A program made the position numbers and the translations under genes. A stretch of DNA of 57,793 nt from Thermoclostridium caenicola (lineage in GTDB: Bacteria; Bacillota; Clostridia; DSM-8532): positions 1 through 57,793 of the forward strand of contig NZ_FQZP01000011.1 in assembly GCF_900142095.1 (NCBI RefSeq), in the 5' to 3' direction. Of the stretch, positions 16,762 to 25,497 are shown piece after piece. Within the stretch, counting starts at the first letter, position 1, and each line of letters opens with the position of its first letter. The notes beneath the pieces were generated by a model that did not search any database, was not told the DNA's origin, and saw only the letters and a list, made by a program, of their open reading frames with translations.

Positions 16762-18411
16762 CTATACGCCCAGCCGGTTGATCAGGATGTCCAGAACTTC
16801 CGAATAAGCCTGGATCATCTTGGCAGCCGCCCCATAGACCTGCTGGTACTTGACCAGGTTAACCATTTCCTCGTTCAGGGAAACACCGGATATGGATTGC
16901 CTTCTGCCCTCAATCTGCTTTACTACGCCCTCCTGGATGCCCAGGTAGATGGAAGCCTGCTGTCCGTCCACGCCCATGGTGGATATGAGGGTTTTGATGA
17001 AGTCCTCGCCGGTACCTTCCATGAACATATGGGTATTGTGCCGCATCTCAATGAGCTTGAGCAAATTGTTATTGTTCCCGATCTCTCCGGCTTGATCTGA
17101 GGCCGCAATATTCTCCACCGGATCAGAGTCAATCTCAAAACTGATGGAGAAGTTCCTGGCGGTGAGGATCCCGTATCCGGCGACCAGCTTATCAAAATTC
17201 GACGCAGTAACCCCTTTGGCCTCCGCATACTTATATACCTCTGATTCAAATTGATCGCTGCTCATGGGCTTGCCTTCATCATCCAGCATGGTGAAGAAGC
17301 GACCGGCCGGAGCTCCGGACAGGGTATACCCGTCCACATGGCCATCTGCATCATTCAGAACGCCATCACCGTCAATGTCTATTATCCCTTCATTGAATGC
17401 GCGGGCAAAGACCTGGACAAACTCGTTCATCTTGCGCTGGTAGTAGGGGATGCCCATGCAGCTCGGGCTGTTGCCGCTGCCGTTCAGCGCAGGCAACCCG
17501 TCGTTGCCATCCCTCATGTCCAGGTAGCCCTTAAGCTCGCCGGACTTGATTTTGAGCTTGTTGCCGTCCTCCCAGACAACCTCATAGAGGTTGTCAATAT
17601 CCTCAAAATTCAGTTTTTCTTCACGGGTAACGCACTTGAGATGGACAACGCTTCCATGATCCACCAGGGCCTTGCCGCTGATTGCCACGACAAAACGTTT
17701 CTCCGGCATGCCGTTGGGCAGCGTATAACCGGTTTCCACCTCATAGGCGTCACAGTTAACCAGTTGAGCCAGCTTGTCCACAAGATAGGTGCGCTGATCC
17801 CTGAGATCATTGGCCGTGTAGCCCATGACCTCAAAATTGTAGATCTGCATATTCAGCTTCTGGATCTGATCGGCCAGGGTATTGATCTCCTCCACCTTGG
17901 CGTAGACCATGTTGTTCAGATCCTCCTGGAGGTGGTCAAAATGGGCGGCCACGCTGTTGAAGTATTTGGCCACCGCAATACCCTTCTCCTTCACCGCATT
18001 CCGGATGCTGTGGCTTGAAGGATCGGTGGACAACTGCTGCAGCGCATCATAGAAATCGCTGATGATCTTGGAGAAGCCGCTGTCCGACGGCTCGTTGTAT
18101 ATGGCCTGCAAATCAAGCAGGATGGTGTGCTTCACATACCACTCGCCAAAATGCTGGATTTCGCCCCAGTATTTCTCGTCCAGGTAGGTATCCCGGATCC
18201 GGTCCACCGAGACCACGTCGGAACCCATGCCCACCATACCGACCCTTCCGGCCATCAGCATGGGGCGGGCCGCCTTCTGGTTGACGACCTGCCTGGAATA
18301 TCCCGGCGTATTGGTATTATCCACGTTATGGCTTACGGTAGCCATACCCCTCTGTGATGAATAGAGTCCCCTCAGGGCGATTTCCATTCCCAGAAACGCG
18401 GAATTGCTCAT
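16762..18411 (-). CDS. flgK: hook-filament junction protein FlgK (HAP1), paralogue 1
   Basis: A 549-residue FlgK of ordinary length. The N-terminal rod/hook motif LYSSQRGMATVSHNVDNTNTPGYSRQ is intact, the long helical D1 region follows (about 85-205), and the C terminus ends with the conserved SISGVSLNEEMVNLVKYQQ and YSEVLDILINRL. At the point where paralogue 2 carries a large inserted domain (after the GYLDMRD strand, about residue 300), this protein has only a linker of about 20 residues. It probably supplies the standard junction function. Start supported by AGGGAGGAG. Confidence 0.95.
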   Translation of the reverse strand: MSNSAFLGMEIALRGLYSSQRGMATVSHNVDNTNTPGYSRQVVNQKAARPMLMAGRVGMVGMGSDVVSVDRIRDTYLDEKYWGEIQHFGEWYVKHTILLDLQAIYNEPSDSGFSKIISDFYDALQQLSTDPSSHSIRNAVKEKGIAVAKYFNSVAAHFDHLQEDLNNMVYAKVEEINTLADQIQKLNMQIYNFEVMGYTANDLRDQRTYLVDKLAQLVNCDAYEVETGYTLPNGMPEKRFVVAISGKALVDHGSVVHLKCVTREEKLNFEDIDNLYEVVWEDGNKLKIKSGELKGYLDMRDGNDGLPALNGSGNSPSCMGIPYYQRKMNEFVQVFARAFNEGIIDIDGDGVLNDADGHVDGYTLSGAPAGRFFTMLDDEGKPMSSDQFESEVYKYAEAKGVTASNFDKLVAGYGILTARNFSISFEIDSDPVENIAASDQAGEIGNNNNLLKLIEMRHNTHMFMEGTGEDFIKTLISTMGVDGQQASIYLGIQEGVVKQIEGRRQSISGVSLNEEMVNLVKYQQVYGAAAKMIQAYSEVLDILINRLGV

Positions 18412-18453
18412 AAGCGCATTCTCCTCCCTTTAACGGAGCGTTTCAGCGATCAA

Positions 18454-20505
18454 TCATCTGCCGGCCAGACCCAGGCGATAGATGAGGGTTTCCAGCATGC
18501 TGTCGATCACGTTTATGATTTTCGAATTGGCGTTATAGGCATACTTGAACTTGATCATATTGGTCATCTCCTCATCCAGGGAGACACCCATAATGGACTG
18601 CCTGAGCTGATCAGCCTGCTGAACCAGCTTCTTTTGGCTTTCCAGCATGTTGGCAGCCTCCTGACCCTTATTGCCCACATCCATGATGATGTTCTGGTAA
18701 TAGGTATCCAGGCTCAGCACCTTGCCATTGCCCGTCATCAGGTTGGCATTTCTCAGCCCTGCAATCCTGAGGGCCAGGGTGTTGTCGCCGTTGGCATCGA
18801 TGGCAGAGGCCACAATATTGTTAAAGTCATTCAGGCTGCCTGCAACCATCAGATTGCCCATTTCTATGGGCAATTCATCGTTCACCGGCTCAAAGAACAG
18901 GCCGCCGTCAGCACCATTCAGGGTTTTTCCCGACTGATGGATGTAATTGATCTCGCGGGCCATAATGTTGATAAGGGCGTTCAGCTGCTTCTTCACCGAG
19001 GAGATAATGTTCAGATCCTCGGGTATGGTGGAAATCTTCATGTTGACGTCATCATTGATGCCCTTGCTGATGGCTCTCATCAAGTCCACATAGCCGGTGC
19101 TTGTAATGTCATAAAGGCGTCCGGTAAGGGCATCCCAGCCACTTTCACCGGTATCGTCGGAACCGCTATAGTTATCCGTTTTGGTAGCTACCGACAGGGT
19201 AAAGCCATGGGCATTGAGCTTTTCCTGATAGGTCTTGATATCATCGCTGCTTGCCGTCGAACCATCCCCGTTCAGGCTGTCGCCGGTAAACATCAGAAGA
19301 TACCTGTTGACCTCCGGATTCAGCGTGGAGATTGCCTCTCCGGCCTTGTCGATAACATCCCCGAAATCATAGGTATATTCAACAGTCACAGGAACGCTGG
19401 ATGTAATCTTGTTGATAAGAGCGTCCACATCTCTGCCGAAATTCACGCTTTCGAATTCAGTGGCGCCATCTACACCGATGACCATGAGCCGGAGATTATA
19501 GTCCAATCCCCGTTTTCTGAGATCCTCGGCCAATTCCCGAATATTATTCTGAAGCTTGGTACGGTAGTCGTCCGTAGTATTGTTCGCTATGTCCACGACA
19601 ATGGTAACATCCGCCGTGGTGTTGGGCGTGCCGTTGTCATAGCTTCCCTTGGCGCCGCTGACCTGCCCCCTGGCTTCCAGCAGGCCCTGAATCAGCCCCT
19701 GCCCCAGATGGATCTCCACATCAAAGCCCTCCACCATGGGGGTATAGAACTGGGAAAGATCATCGCTGGGCTGAGCGTAAATCCTTGTCTGTTTTCCCTT
19801 GCTGACAAGGTAATAACCTCCCACCATGATATCCATATTGCCTTCAGGGCCAAGATAAGTCTCTGCTTTTACAAGGGTGGAAAGCCTGTCCACCAGGGCA
19901 TTTCTTTCATCATAGTAGTCGTTGGGCGTATTTCCCGCCGCTTCGGCGCTCATGATCTTGATGTTGAGATCGGCAATTTTTTGTGTGATCTCATTCACTT
20001 CATCGATTCGAAGCTTTATCTCATTGTTCAGATCCTTCTGCAGCTTGTTGAGCTGGGCGCCGATATGGTTGATGCAATCGACCAGAGCATCGGCCCTTTG
20101 CTTGAGCAGGGCACGGATGGTCAGGCTCTCAGGAGCTTTGGAAAGTTCCTGCCAGCCATCCCAAAACCGGTTCAGCGCGCTCTGAAGCCCTTCGGCCATA
20201 GGTTCAGCCAGAATGGCCTGCAGATCGTTGAGGGCCGTGCTTCTGGCTTCCCAATACCCCTGGGCATTGGTTTCAACCCTATAGATATTATCCAGGAACA
20301 GGTGCCGGATCTGGCGGATCTGCTGGATGCTCACGCCCATTTCCACTTTCCAGTTGCCGTAAACGTGCGGAAGGGCAGTCGCCATGATAACCCCCTGGCG
20401 GGCAAAGCCTGCGGTTCCCAGGTTGGAAACATTGTGACCGGTTACCTCAAGGGCCCTCTGGTTCGCTGATAAGCCTGATACGGCATAATTTAATCCAGGA
20501 ATCAC
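18454..20505 (-). CDS. FlgK paralogue 2 with inserted VWA-like domain
   Basis: A 683-residue FlgK-family protein. The N terminus (SANQRALEVTGHNVSNLGTA) and C terminus (SIMGVSLDEEMTNMIKFKYA, then SMLETLIYRLG) are standard hook-associated ends, and the D1 helices are present (about 85-215). Residues about 295-490 form an extra domain with a von Willebrand A pattern: TADVTIVVDIANN (first strand, metal-loop position), LMVIGVDG, RYLLMFTGDSLNGDG, then FTLSVATK. The metal-binding DxSxS is changed to DIANN, so metal binding is doubtful. The domain enters between GLLEARG and the KKQLNALINIMAREIN helix. GTG start after TTAGGAGGTGA. It lies 42 bases upstream of flgK1 in the same transcript. Confidence 0.85.
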   Translation of the reverse strand: MIPGLNYAVSGLSANQRALEVTGHNVSNLGTAGFARQGVIMATALPHVYGNWKVEMGVSIQQIRQIRHLFLDNIYRVETNAQGYWEARSTALNDLQAILAEPMAEGLQSALNRFWDGWQELSKAPESLTIRALLKQRADALVDCINHIGAQLNKLQKDLNNEIKLRIDEVNEITQKIADLNIKIMSAEAAGNTPNDYYDERNALVDRLSTLVKAETYLGPEGNMDIMVGGYYLVSKGKQTRIYAQPSDDLSQFYTPMVEGFDVEIHLGQGLIQGLLEARGQVSGAKGSYDNGTPNTTADVTIVVDIANNTTDDYRTKLQNNIRELAEDLRKRGLDYNLRLMVIGVDGATEFESVNFGRDVDALINKITSSVPVTVEYTYDFGDVIDKAGEAISTLNPEVNRYLLMFTGDSLNGDGSTASSDDIKTYQEKLNAHGFTLSVATKTDNYSGSDDTGESGWDALTGRLYDITSTGYVDLMRAISKGINDDVNMKISTIPEDLNIISSVKKQLNALINIMAREINYIHQSGKTLNGADGGLFFEPVNDELPIEMGNLMVAGSLNDFNNIVASAIDANGDNTLALRIAGLRNANLMTGNGKVLSLDTYYQNIIMDVGNKGQEAANMLESQKKLVQQADQLRQSIMGVSLDEEMTNMIKFKYAYNANSKIINVIDSMLETLIYRLGLAGR

Positions 20506-20518
20506 CCTGCGTCACCTC

Positions 20519-21022
20519 CTAATACCGGATATCCAGCATGCTTCTTTTCCCGCCGGTCGATATTTCCGTACCGGACTTGCCGTAAACCGATGCTTCGGGT
20601 GCCGGACCCGCCATCAGTTCCAGGTTAAAATTGATATATTCCAGCGCATTTTCTATGAGCTTCTGGTTGATGCCGTTCCGGAGCATCAGCTGCATCACGG
20701 TTTCCTTCAGCCTGGCCCTGATATCGGCAAGCTGCGCCGCCTGCGGCTCGGACAGAAGCTTTTCAGCCTCCTCCAGGGAAGCATTGGCAGCGAGCCCGAG
20801 AGCCTCGTTGAGCTTTGCGGCATATTGCTCGCGCACTCTGGCCAGTTGTTTGCTTTGCTCTGCCAGTTTGCCTTCTTCCTCTGTGAGAGCCGACAACTGG
20901 GCAGTGTCATGCCTGACCAGGACATCGGTTTTTTTCTCGGCCAGTTTCAGAAGCTCTTGATAGATGCGCCATTCATACTGAAGCGCTTTCATCAGGTTTT
21001 CGGTCAGCTTGACATCCGGCAT
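20519..21022 (-). CDS. flgN: flagellar export chaperone FlgN
   Basis: A 167-residue helical protein of the FlgN family, which keeps FlgK and FlgL soluble for export. Recognisable by the long coiled coil with alternating Leu/Glu (about 5-130), the LLKLAEKKTDVLV segment and the C-terminal FNLELMAGP-type end before a Gly/Ser-rich tail. It directly precedes flgK2 (13-base gap) and follows flgM, the usual flgM-flgN-flgK order, which strengthens the call. Start supported by GGAGTGACAG. Confidence 0.85.
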   Translation of the reverse strand: MPDVKLTENLMKALQYEWRIYQELLKLAEKKTDVLVRHDTAQLSALTEEEGKLAEQSKQLARVREQYAAKLNEALGLAANASLEEAEKLLSEPQAAQLADIRARLKETVMQLMLRNGINQKLIENALEYINFNLELMAGPAPEASVYGKSGTEISTGGKRSMLDIRY

Positions 21023-21138
21023 CGACTGTCACTCCAATTTGCCTAAAGTACACCTTCAAACTGTTTATCGGCAAAAAAAAAGAATGGGATAACGCAAAGC
21101 TCCACATTCCTTTCCTTCCTTTTGATGCGGGGTTTCTG

Positions 21139-21423
21139 TCAGAACCCCCTCATCATGAGTTCCGTTATCTTGGCGGCGACATCCTTGGCTGATACAGCAT
21201 ATTCGCCCCTGTTGATCCTTTCCAGTATCGCGTCAACCTTATCCTTCCGGATATCCGGAACATCCCTCAGGGCTTTCATGGCAACGGAAAAATCCCTGGC
21301 AGGACCCGACAGGGTGAGCTGATCCTTTTTGGATGCCACAGCATGGCTTTTTGACAGCTTTTCAGTTGCGCCGGTATTACCATAAATACCGGTAATTTTG
21401 GGCACGTCACCCCAAATCTTCAT
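21139..21423 (-). CDS. flgM: anti-sigma-28 factor FlgM
   Basis: A 94-residue FlgM. The conserved C-terminal sigma-binding region is visible (RKDKVDAILERINRGEYAVSAKDVAAKITE), and the N terminus is Gly/Thr/Lys-rich and likely unfolded. It holds sigma-D inactive until export through the finished hook. A sigma-D-like promoter just upstream (21517-21543) would give the usual feedback. It lies between yvyF and flgN. Start supported by AAGAGGGGTAA. Confidence 0.93.
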   Translation of the reverse strand: MKIWGDVPKITGIYGNTGATEKLSKSHAVASKKDQLTLSGPARDFSVAMKALRDVPDIRKDKVDAILERINRGEYAVSAKDVAAKITELMMRGF

Positions 21424-21516
21424 GTTTACCCCTCTTCCTATTCATACCGCATTTGCTAAATCCAGCAGACTAATCTTTTGTAGAAGGGAAACGGGATCAG
21501 GCTCCCGCCTTATTCT

Positions 21517-21543
21517 ATATCGTCACGGTCATATTTTAACTTA
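21517..21543 (-). promoter_or_regulatory. sigma-D-like promoter of flgM operon
   Basis: Minus strand TAAG (21540-21543), 15-base spacer, GACGATAT (21517-21524): same minus-10 variant as the hag promoter. It lies in the yvyF-flgM gap and would drive flgM-flgN-flgK2-flgK1-flgL-fliW-csrA. A CGGGA/TCCCG hairpin follows in the leader (about 21491-21506). Confidence 0.6.
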
Positions 21544-21558
21544 ACCACATTTTAAAAA

Positions 21559-21999
21559 TTACCGGTTTCTGTCGCGCCGATACTCGTCAAGATACCGCAG
21601 ACCGCGCGATTCCTCGTCGTCAGCTCCGCCCCTTTTCCGTTCGATGGCATCCCTGAGGGTTTTCCCGGTAGCGATCATTTCGTTGGCCAGTTTTCTTGAG
21701 CAATTGATGCAGAACCTGCCGCTGGTTATCCTGACGCCGCAGTTTTCGCAAAGGAGCGCAATGGGGCTGTCCTCCGACACCTCAAGACGCCCCTCCCTGA
21801 GGAATTTGTAAATCAGTTGGGCGCTGACTTCGGTTGCCGCGGAAACCTCCTGTATGGTGGCACCGGGATATTCGCGCAGGAATTTGCGCACCTTCTCAAA
21901 ATCCTCTTCTTCCTGCTTCTTGCAGACCTCGCAGATCTGCGGTCCCATGGCATACATAAAGATTCTCTTGCATCTTTTGCAGTTTCTCAACTCAGGCAT
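21559..21999 (-). CDS. yvyF: YvyF-type flagellar zinc-ribbon protein, paralogue 1
   Basis: A 146-residue member of the flagellar operon family found just upstream of flgM in Firmicutes (B. subtilis yvyF). Two zinc ribbons (CKRCK...CEVC at 7-25; CENCG...CINCSRK at about 83-103) flank a helix-turn-helix-like region (QEVSAATEVSAQLIYKFL). A charged, Arg-rich tail ends the protein. It is upstream of flgM exactly as in Bacillus, so this copy is the likely orthologue and the one at 9217 the duplicate. Its precise role is not known; an effect on sigma-D activity is an inference from context. Confidence 0.85.
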   Translation of the reverse strand: MPELRNCKRCKRIFMYAMGPQICEVCKKQEEEDFEKVRKFLREYPGATIQEVSAATEVSAQLIYKFLREGRLEVSEDSPIALLCENCGVRITSGRFCINCSRKLANEMIATGKTLRDAIERKRGGADDEESRGLRYLDEYRRDRNR

Positions 22000-22037
22000 C
22001 GATCCCCACCCCTTTTATTCATAAAAAATCATAACGC

Positions 22038-22090
22038 CCAACCATGCCCATCCGGTTTCCCAGGCCTGGGACTTCTTCATCGGATTAAAC
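22038..22090 (-). promoter_or_regulatory. structured leader upstream of yvyF
   Basis: In the comFC-yvyF gap the minus strand can form an outer stem ATCCG/CGGAT (22081-22085 with 22050-22054) around an inner palindrome TCCCAGGCCTGGGA (22058-22071), followed downstream by TTTTTTAT (about 22023-22030). It could be the comFC terminator or a leader attenuator. It does not match c-di-GMP-I or other riboswitch consensus sequences known to me. Confidence 0.4.
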
Positions 22091-22117
22091 AGATTCTACT
22101 ATTTATTAATTATATCG

Positions 22118-22807
22118 TCATTTTCCCGCAATGGCTATAACGGCTGCAAAAATCCATGAGGCACCGGCCTCGCGCAGGGCCCTGGCGCAGGCGCCAAGGG
22201 TGGCTCCCGTGGTGGCCACATCATCCACCAGAAGGATGCTGCGCCCGGCCACAACCGTAGGGTCGGCGACACGAAACGCGTCCTCCAGGTTCGTCAGCCG
22301 CTCTTCCCTGGTCGACAGGCTTTGGGGCTTGGTATGCCTGGTCTTAATTAGCGCGTGTTCCACAGGGATATCCAGCATTTCTCCCAGGGCCTGCCCAATT
22401 ATCCCGGACTGGTTGTAGCCCCGGCTGAGCTGTTTTCGTCGGTGCATGGGCACCGGAACAATGAGATCACAATCGGGCGTCATGGGATGCCTGCCCATTT
22501 CCTCCCACATCAGAAAAGCGAGCGTATGCGCCGTTCTGGGCCTGCCAAAAAACTTCATGGCATGGATGGCCTGCTCCACCATGTCCTCATACACGAAGGC
22601 GGCAAACAGGCCGTTGACCCACGGGATATGGGGAGCCCGCTCAAACCCTCTGCCATACCTGGGCAGCGTGGCATGGCAGACCTTGCAGGTACTGATTTTT
22701 GCGGTTTCCGGGAGTATGGTCCCGCAAAAAACGCATTTTTCCGGATAGAGCAGCCTTAAGAGCCGCTCCCAAAAACCCGGCCCGTCAAGCAAACCGGTTC
22801 TGGGCAC
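22118..22807 (-). CDS. comFC: ComFC-like phosphoribosyltransferase-domain protein
   Basis: A 229-residue ComF family protein. It has an N-terminal zinc ribbon (CVFCG...CKVCH) and a PRTase fold with VPVPMHRRKQLSRGYNQS and the PRPP loop ILLVDDVATTGATLGAC. ComFC works in natural transformation in Bacillus, but homologues occur widely in non-competent bacteria, so the role here is uncertain. It uses a GTG start with AAAGGAGAGATT upstream and overlaps the recD2 3' end by 23 bases, implying coupling. It stands immediately upstream of yvyF, the same order as in Bacillus. Confidence 0.9.
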   Translation of the reverse strand: MPRTGLLDGPGFWERLLRLLYPEKCVFCGTILPETAKISTCKVCHATLPRYGRGFERAPHIPWVNGLFAAFVYEDMVEQAIHAMKFFGRPRTAHTLAFLMWEEMGRHPMTPDCDLIVPVPMHRRKQLSRGYNQSGIIGQALGEMLDIPVEHALIKTRHTKPQSLSTREERLTNLEDAFRVADPTVVAGRSILLVDDVATTGATLGACARALREAGASWIFAAVIAIAGK

Positions 22808-25007
22808 ACAATCTCTCCTTTAACCCGGAATAACGTTCCCTTTCATTGCTGTTTTCGACCATCCGCCGAAGCACTTCAGGGTCCCCCACGATCACCACCA
22901 GCTTTTTTGCCCTGGTGATGGCGGTATACAGAAGGTTTCGGTAAACCAGCACGGGAGGAACCTTCAGCAACGGTATTACCACGGCAGGGAACTCACTGCC
23001 CTGGCTCTTGTGGACAGTCACTGCATAGGCATGCTCCAGGTTGTCCAGTTCGTCAAAGGTATACTCACAGATCCGCTGATCGTCATATTTGACGGTGAGG
23101 ATCCGGTTTTGCATATCCACATCGGCAATAACGCCGGTATCGCCGTTATAGACGCCCAATCCGTCGCTCAGGTTGCCCTGCCGGTCCAGTTGCATCCACA
23201 CCTTGTTGTAGTCGTTCCTGATCTGCATGACCCGGTCCCCGACGCGGTAGATCACGCCGCCCGCCTGCTTTTCCGGCTTGTTTTCGTGGGGCGGGTTGAG
23301 CCGCTGCTGCAGCATGGCGTTGAGATGATGAACGCCGGTATCCCCCTTACGCATGGGTGTAAGCACCTGGATATCTCTCATAAAATCAAAGCCGAACCTT
23401 TCAGGGATATGGGAAACGCAAAGCTCAACGACGGTTTTGACCGCCTCCTGGGCATTCAGCCTGGGGATGAAGTAAAAATCGCCCTCATCCGTGCTGAAAA
23501 TGGGCTCCAGGCCCCGGTTGATCCGGTGGGCATTGACGATGATCATGCTTTCCTCGGACTGCCTGAAGATCCTGTCCAGTTTGACAACCGGTATCTCCCC
23601 GCTCTCGATGATATCGGACAAAACCTTTCCCGGCCCCACCGACGGCAGCTGATCCGCATCCCCCACCAGTATCAGCCTGGTGCCAGGTTTCAGGGCTTTC
23701 AGCAGCGAACTCATGATCACGATATCGATCATGGAAGCCTCGTCCATGATGATGGCATCGGCATCCAGGGGATTCTCTTCATTACGCGAGAAGCAGACCT
23801 GATCGTCCTGTCCGATCTCATACGCCACTTCCAGGAGGCGATGCACGGTTTTCGCTTCATATCCGGAAGTTTCGCTTATCCTTTTTGCGGCACGCCCTGT
23901 GGGAGCACAGAGCAGAACATTGATCCCGTGTTCCTGAAAGATCTCGATGAGAACCTTGATAATAGTGGTCTTTCCGGTCCCCGGTCCACCCGTTATGACA
24001 GTGACGCCGTTCTCAAGGGCAATCATTACTGCCGCCTTCTGGTTCTCATCCAGGATGATGCGGTGCCTGTTCTCGTAATCCGCCAGCCATCCCCGGATAT
24101 CCCTGACCGGACTGTCCCCGATGCTGCACCGCAGGGCGATGAGTCTTCTGGCGCAATATCTTTCGGCCTCAAACAGATAATGGGTGTAAACCCTGTCGGG
24201 ATGCTGCCTTTCCACATGGATGGCCGACTCCAGCAATAGTCCGTCAAATGCGTTTTGCATCAGGGATTCGGGCGCACCGGTCAGTTTTTGGGCTTCCCTT
24301 AACAGCTCTTCCCTGGGACAATAGGTATGCCCGTTGAGGGCGGAAAGGCCCAGCAGATACCACAGGGCGCTTTTCAGGCGGAATTCGGAGCAGGGATCAA
24401 TCCCCAGGCCCAGGGCAATGCTGTCGCATGTCTTAAAGCCCAGCCCGATATCGGAATCCATGAGGCGATAGGGATTTTTCTGAATCTCCGTTTCGGCGGA
24501 AGCACCAAACTTCTTCCATATTTTCGTCGCGTACAGGGAGGAAAGCCCGAATCTCTGGGCCAGCATGACCACGCCGCGCATGGCCTCATGTTCCGCGAAG
24601 GCTTGTCCAAAGGCCAGAGCCTTTTCCGGCTTTATGCCCTTGATCTCGGTCAGCCGCAGGGGATCGTTCTGCAAAACCTCGAAGGTTTCCTCCCCGAACC
24701 TCTCCACGATTTTTTTCGCGGTGGAAGGCCCAAGCCCCTTGATAAAGCCGCTGGCCAGATAGCGCTCCATTTCCTCCAGTTCGGTGGGAACCTGCCTTTT
24801 GCATTGGGAAACGGCAAACTGCGGACCATAGTCCGGATGCCGGGTCCATTCGCCTGTTGCGACCACAGACTCGCCGGGCATGAGCATGGGCATGGTTCCA
24901 ACCAGGATATGGACCCGTTTTCCGTCCCTGATCTCACATACTGTATAACCGTTGTTTTCGTTTGTATAGATTATGGACCTGACGATGCCCGAAACCTGTT
25001 CCATCAT
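22785..25007 (-). CDS. recD2: ATP-dependent DNA helicase RecD2
   Basis: A 740-residue SF1B 5'-3' helicase of the stand-alone RecD2 type, involved in repair and replication-fork maintenance without RecBC. The long N-terminal region (about 1-330) has an OB-like start and helix-hairpin-helix repeats (GIKPEKALAFG, LGLGIDP). Helicase motifs follow: Walker A GGPGTGKTT, Walker B MDEASMIDI, LVGDADQLPSVGPG, and motif VI region YAVTVHKSQGSEFPAVVIPL with ITRAKKLVVIVGD. Either of two adjacent ATG codons may be the start. It forms a unit with the upstream small membrane protein and downstream comFC. Confidence 0.95.
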   Translation of the reverse strand: MMEQVSGIVRSIIYTNENNGYTVCEIRDGKRVHILVGTMPMLMPGESVVATGEWTRHPDYGPQFAVSQCKRQVPTELEEMERYLASGFIKGLGPSTAKKIVERFGEETFEVLQNDPLRLTEIKGIKPEKALAFGQAFAEHEAMRGVVMLAQRFGLSSLYATKIWKKFGASAETEIQKNPYRLMDSDIGLGFKTCDSIALGLGIDPCSEFRLKSALWYLLGLSALNGHTYCPREELLREAQKLTGAPESLMQNAFDGLLLESAIHVERQHPDRVYTHYLFEAERYCARRLIALRCSIGDSPVRDIRGWLADYENRHRIILDENQKAAVMIALENGVTVITGGPGTGKTTIIKVLIEIFQEHGINVLLCAPTGRAAKRISETSGYEAKTVHRLLEVAYEIGQDDQVCFSRNEENPLDADAIIMDEASMIDIVIMSSLLKALKPGTRLILVGDADQLPSVGPGKVLSDIIESGEIPVVKLDRIFRQSEESMIIVNAHRINRGLEPIFSTDEGDFYFIPRLNAQEAVKTVVELCVSHIPERFGFDFMRDIQVLTPMRKGDTGVHHLNAMLQQRLNPPHENKPEKQAGGVIYRVGDRVMQIRNDYNKVWMQLDRQGNLSDGLGVYNGDTGVIADVDMQNRILTVKYDDQRICEYTFDELDNLEHAYAVTVHKSQGSEFPAVVIPLLKVPPVLVYRNLLYTAITRAKKLVVIVGDPEVLRRMVENSNERERYSGLKERLCAQNRFA

Positions 25008-25021
25008 CCACCCGTCTTGGC

Positions 25022-25378
25022 TTAACCATCGGTATATAAGTTGCTACCAGTAATGATACAACACCTGTCGATCCGGGGCAACACTTCAATGGGATACATG
25101 GCCTGCATGTCCCTGATGATACGGTTGATTTGCGCATTATTTCCGCTTGTGGACACATAGAGCTTGCGATCGGTCATGAGCTTATCGGGCATTTCCTCTG
25201 AAAAGGCCGTCCGGATAACACCCTCCAGATTTTCCGCGGCATCTTCAGGTATGTCGAGGATGATTCTATAGCCGGCATCCTTGTTCTCATCGGGCTGTAC
25301 CTTTAAATATTCCATGATGGCGACGAATAACCCGTAGAACGCAAAGACAGAGAGCAGGACAATTGACAGGATCTCCAT
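25022..25378 (-). CDS. small single-pass membrane protein
   Basis: A 118-residue protein with one N-terminal transmembrane helix (ILSIVLLSVFAFYGLFVAIM) followed by a soluble domain with several strand-like segments (GYRIILDIPED, KLYVSTSGNN). No family recognised. The start at 25378 is chosen because GGAGGCCGT precedes it; an in-frame extension upstream reads through the divergent promoter region and lacks coding character. It lies 14 bases before recD2, in the position between metK and recD2 where related Clostridia carry a small conserved gene (from memory, unverified). It is transcribed away from the HD-GYP gene. Confidence 0.7.
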   Translation of the reverse strand: MEILSIVLLSVFAFYGLFVAIMEYLKVQPDENKDAGYRIILDIPEDAAENLEGVIRTAFSEEMPDKLMTDRKLYVSTSGNNAQINRIIRDMQAMYPIEVLPRIDRCCIITGSNLYTDG

Positions 25379-25415
25379 ACGGCCTCCAAAATCCGACATT
25401 CTATGACACAATTTA

Positions 25416-25443
25416 TTGTTATTGATAATTTCTTTTATATCAT
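25416..25443 (+). promoter_or_regulatory. candidate sigma-A promoter of HD-GYP gene
   Basis: TTGTTA (25416-25421), 16-base spacer, TATCAT (25438-25443); leader about 50 bases before the ATG at 25498. Confidence 0.45.
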
Positions 25444-25497
25444 ATGCTTGGTGGTAAATATATGTTATGCAACAGATCCTTGCGCCGGAGGAGTTGT

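Noticed and set aside
18634-20469. 611-codon open frame opposite flgK2
   Set aside because: Antisense to a clearly recognised FlgK; long shadow frames are common here because of biased codon use, and there is no SD or family resemblance.
22038-22090. possible c-di-GMP-I riboswitch before yvyF
   Set aside because: The core GGCAAACC / GACGCAAAGC sequences are absent.
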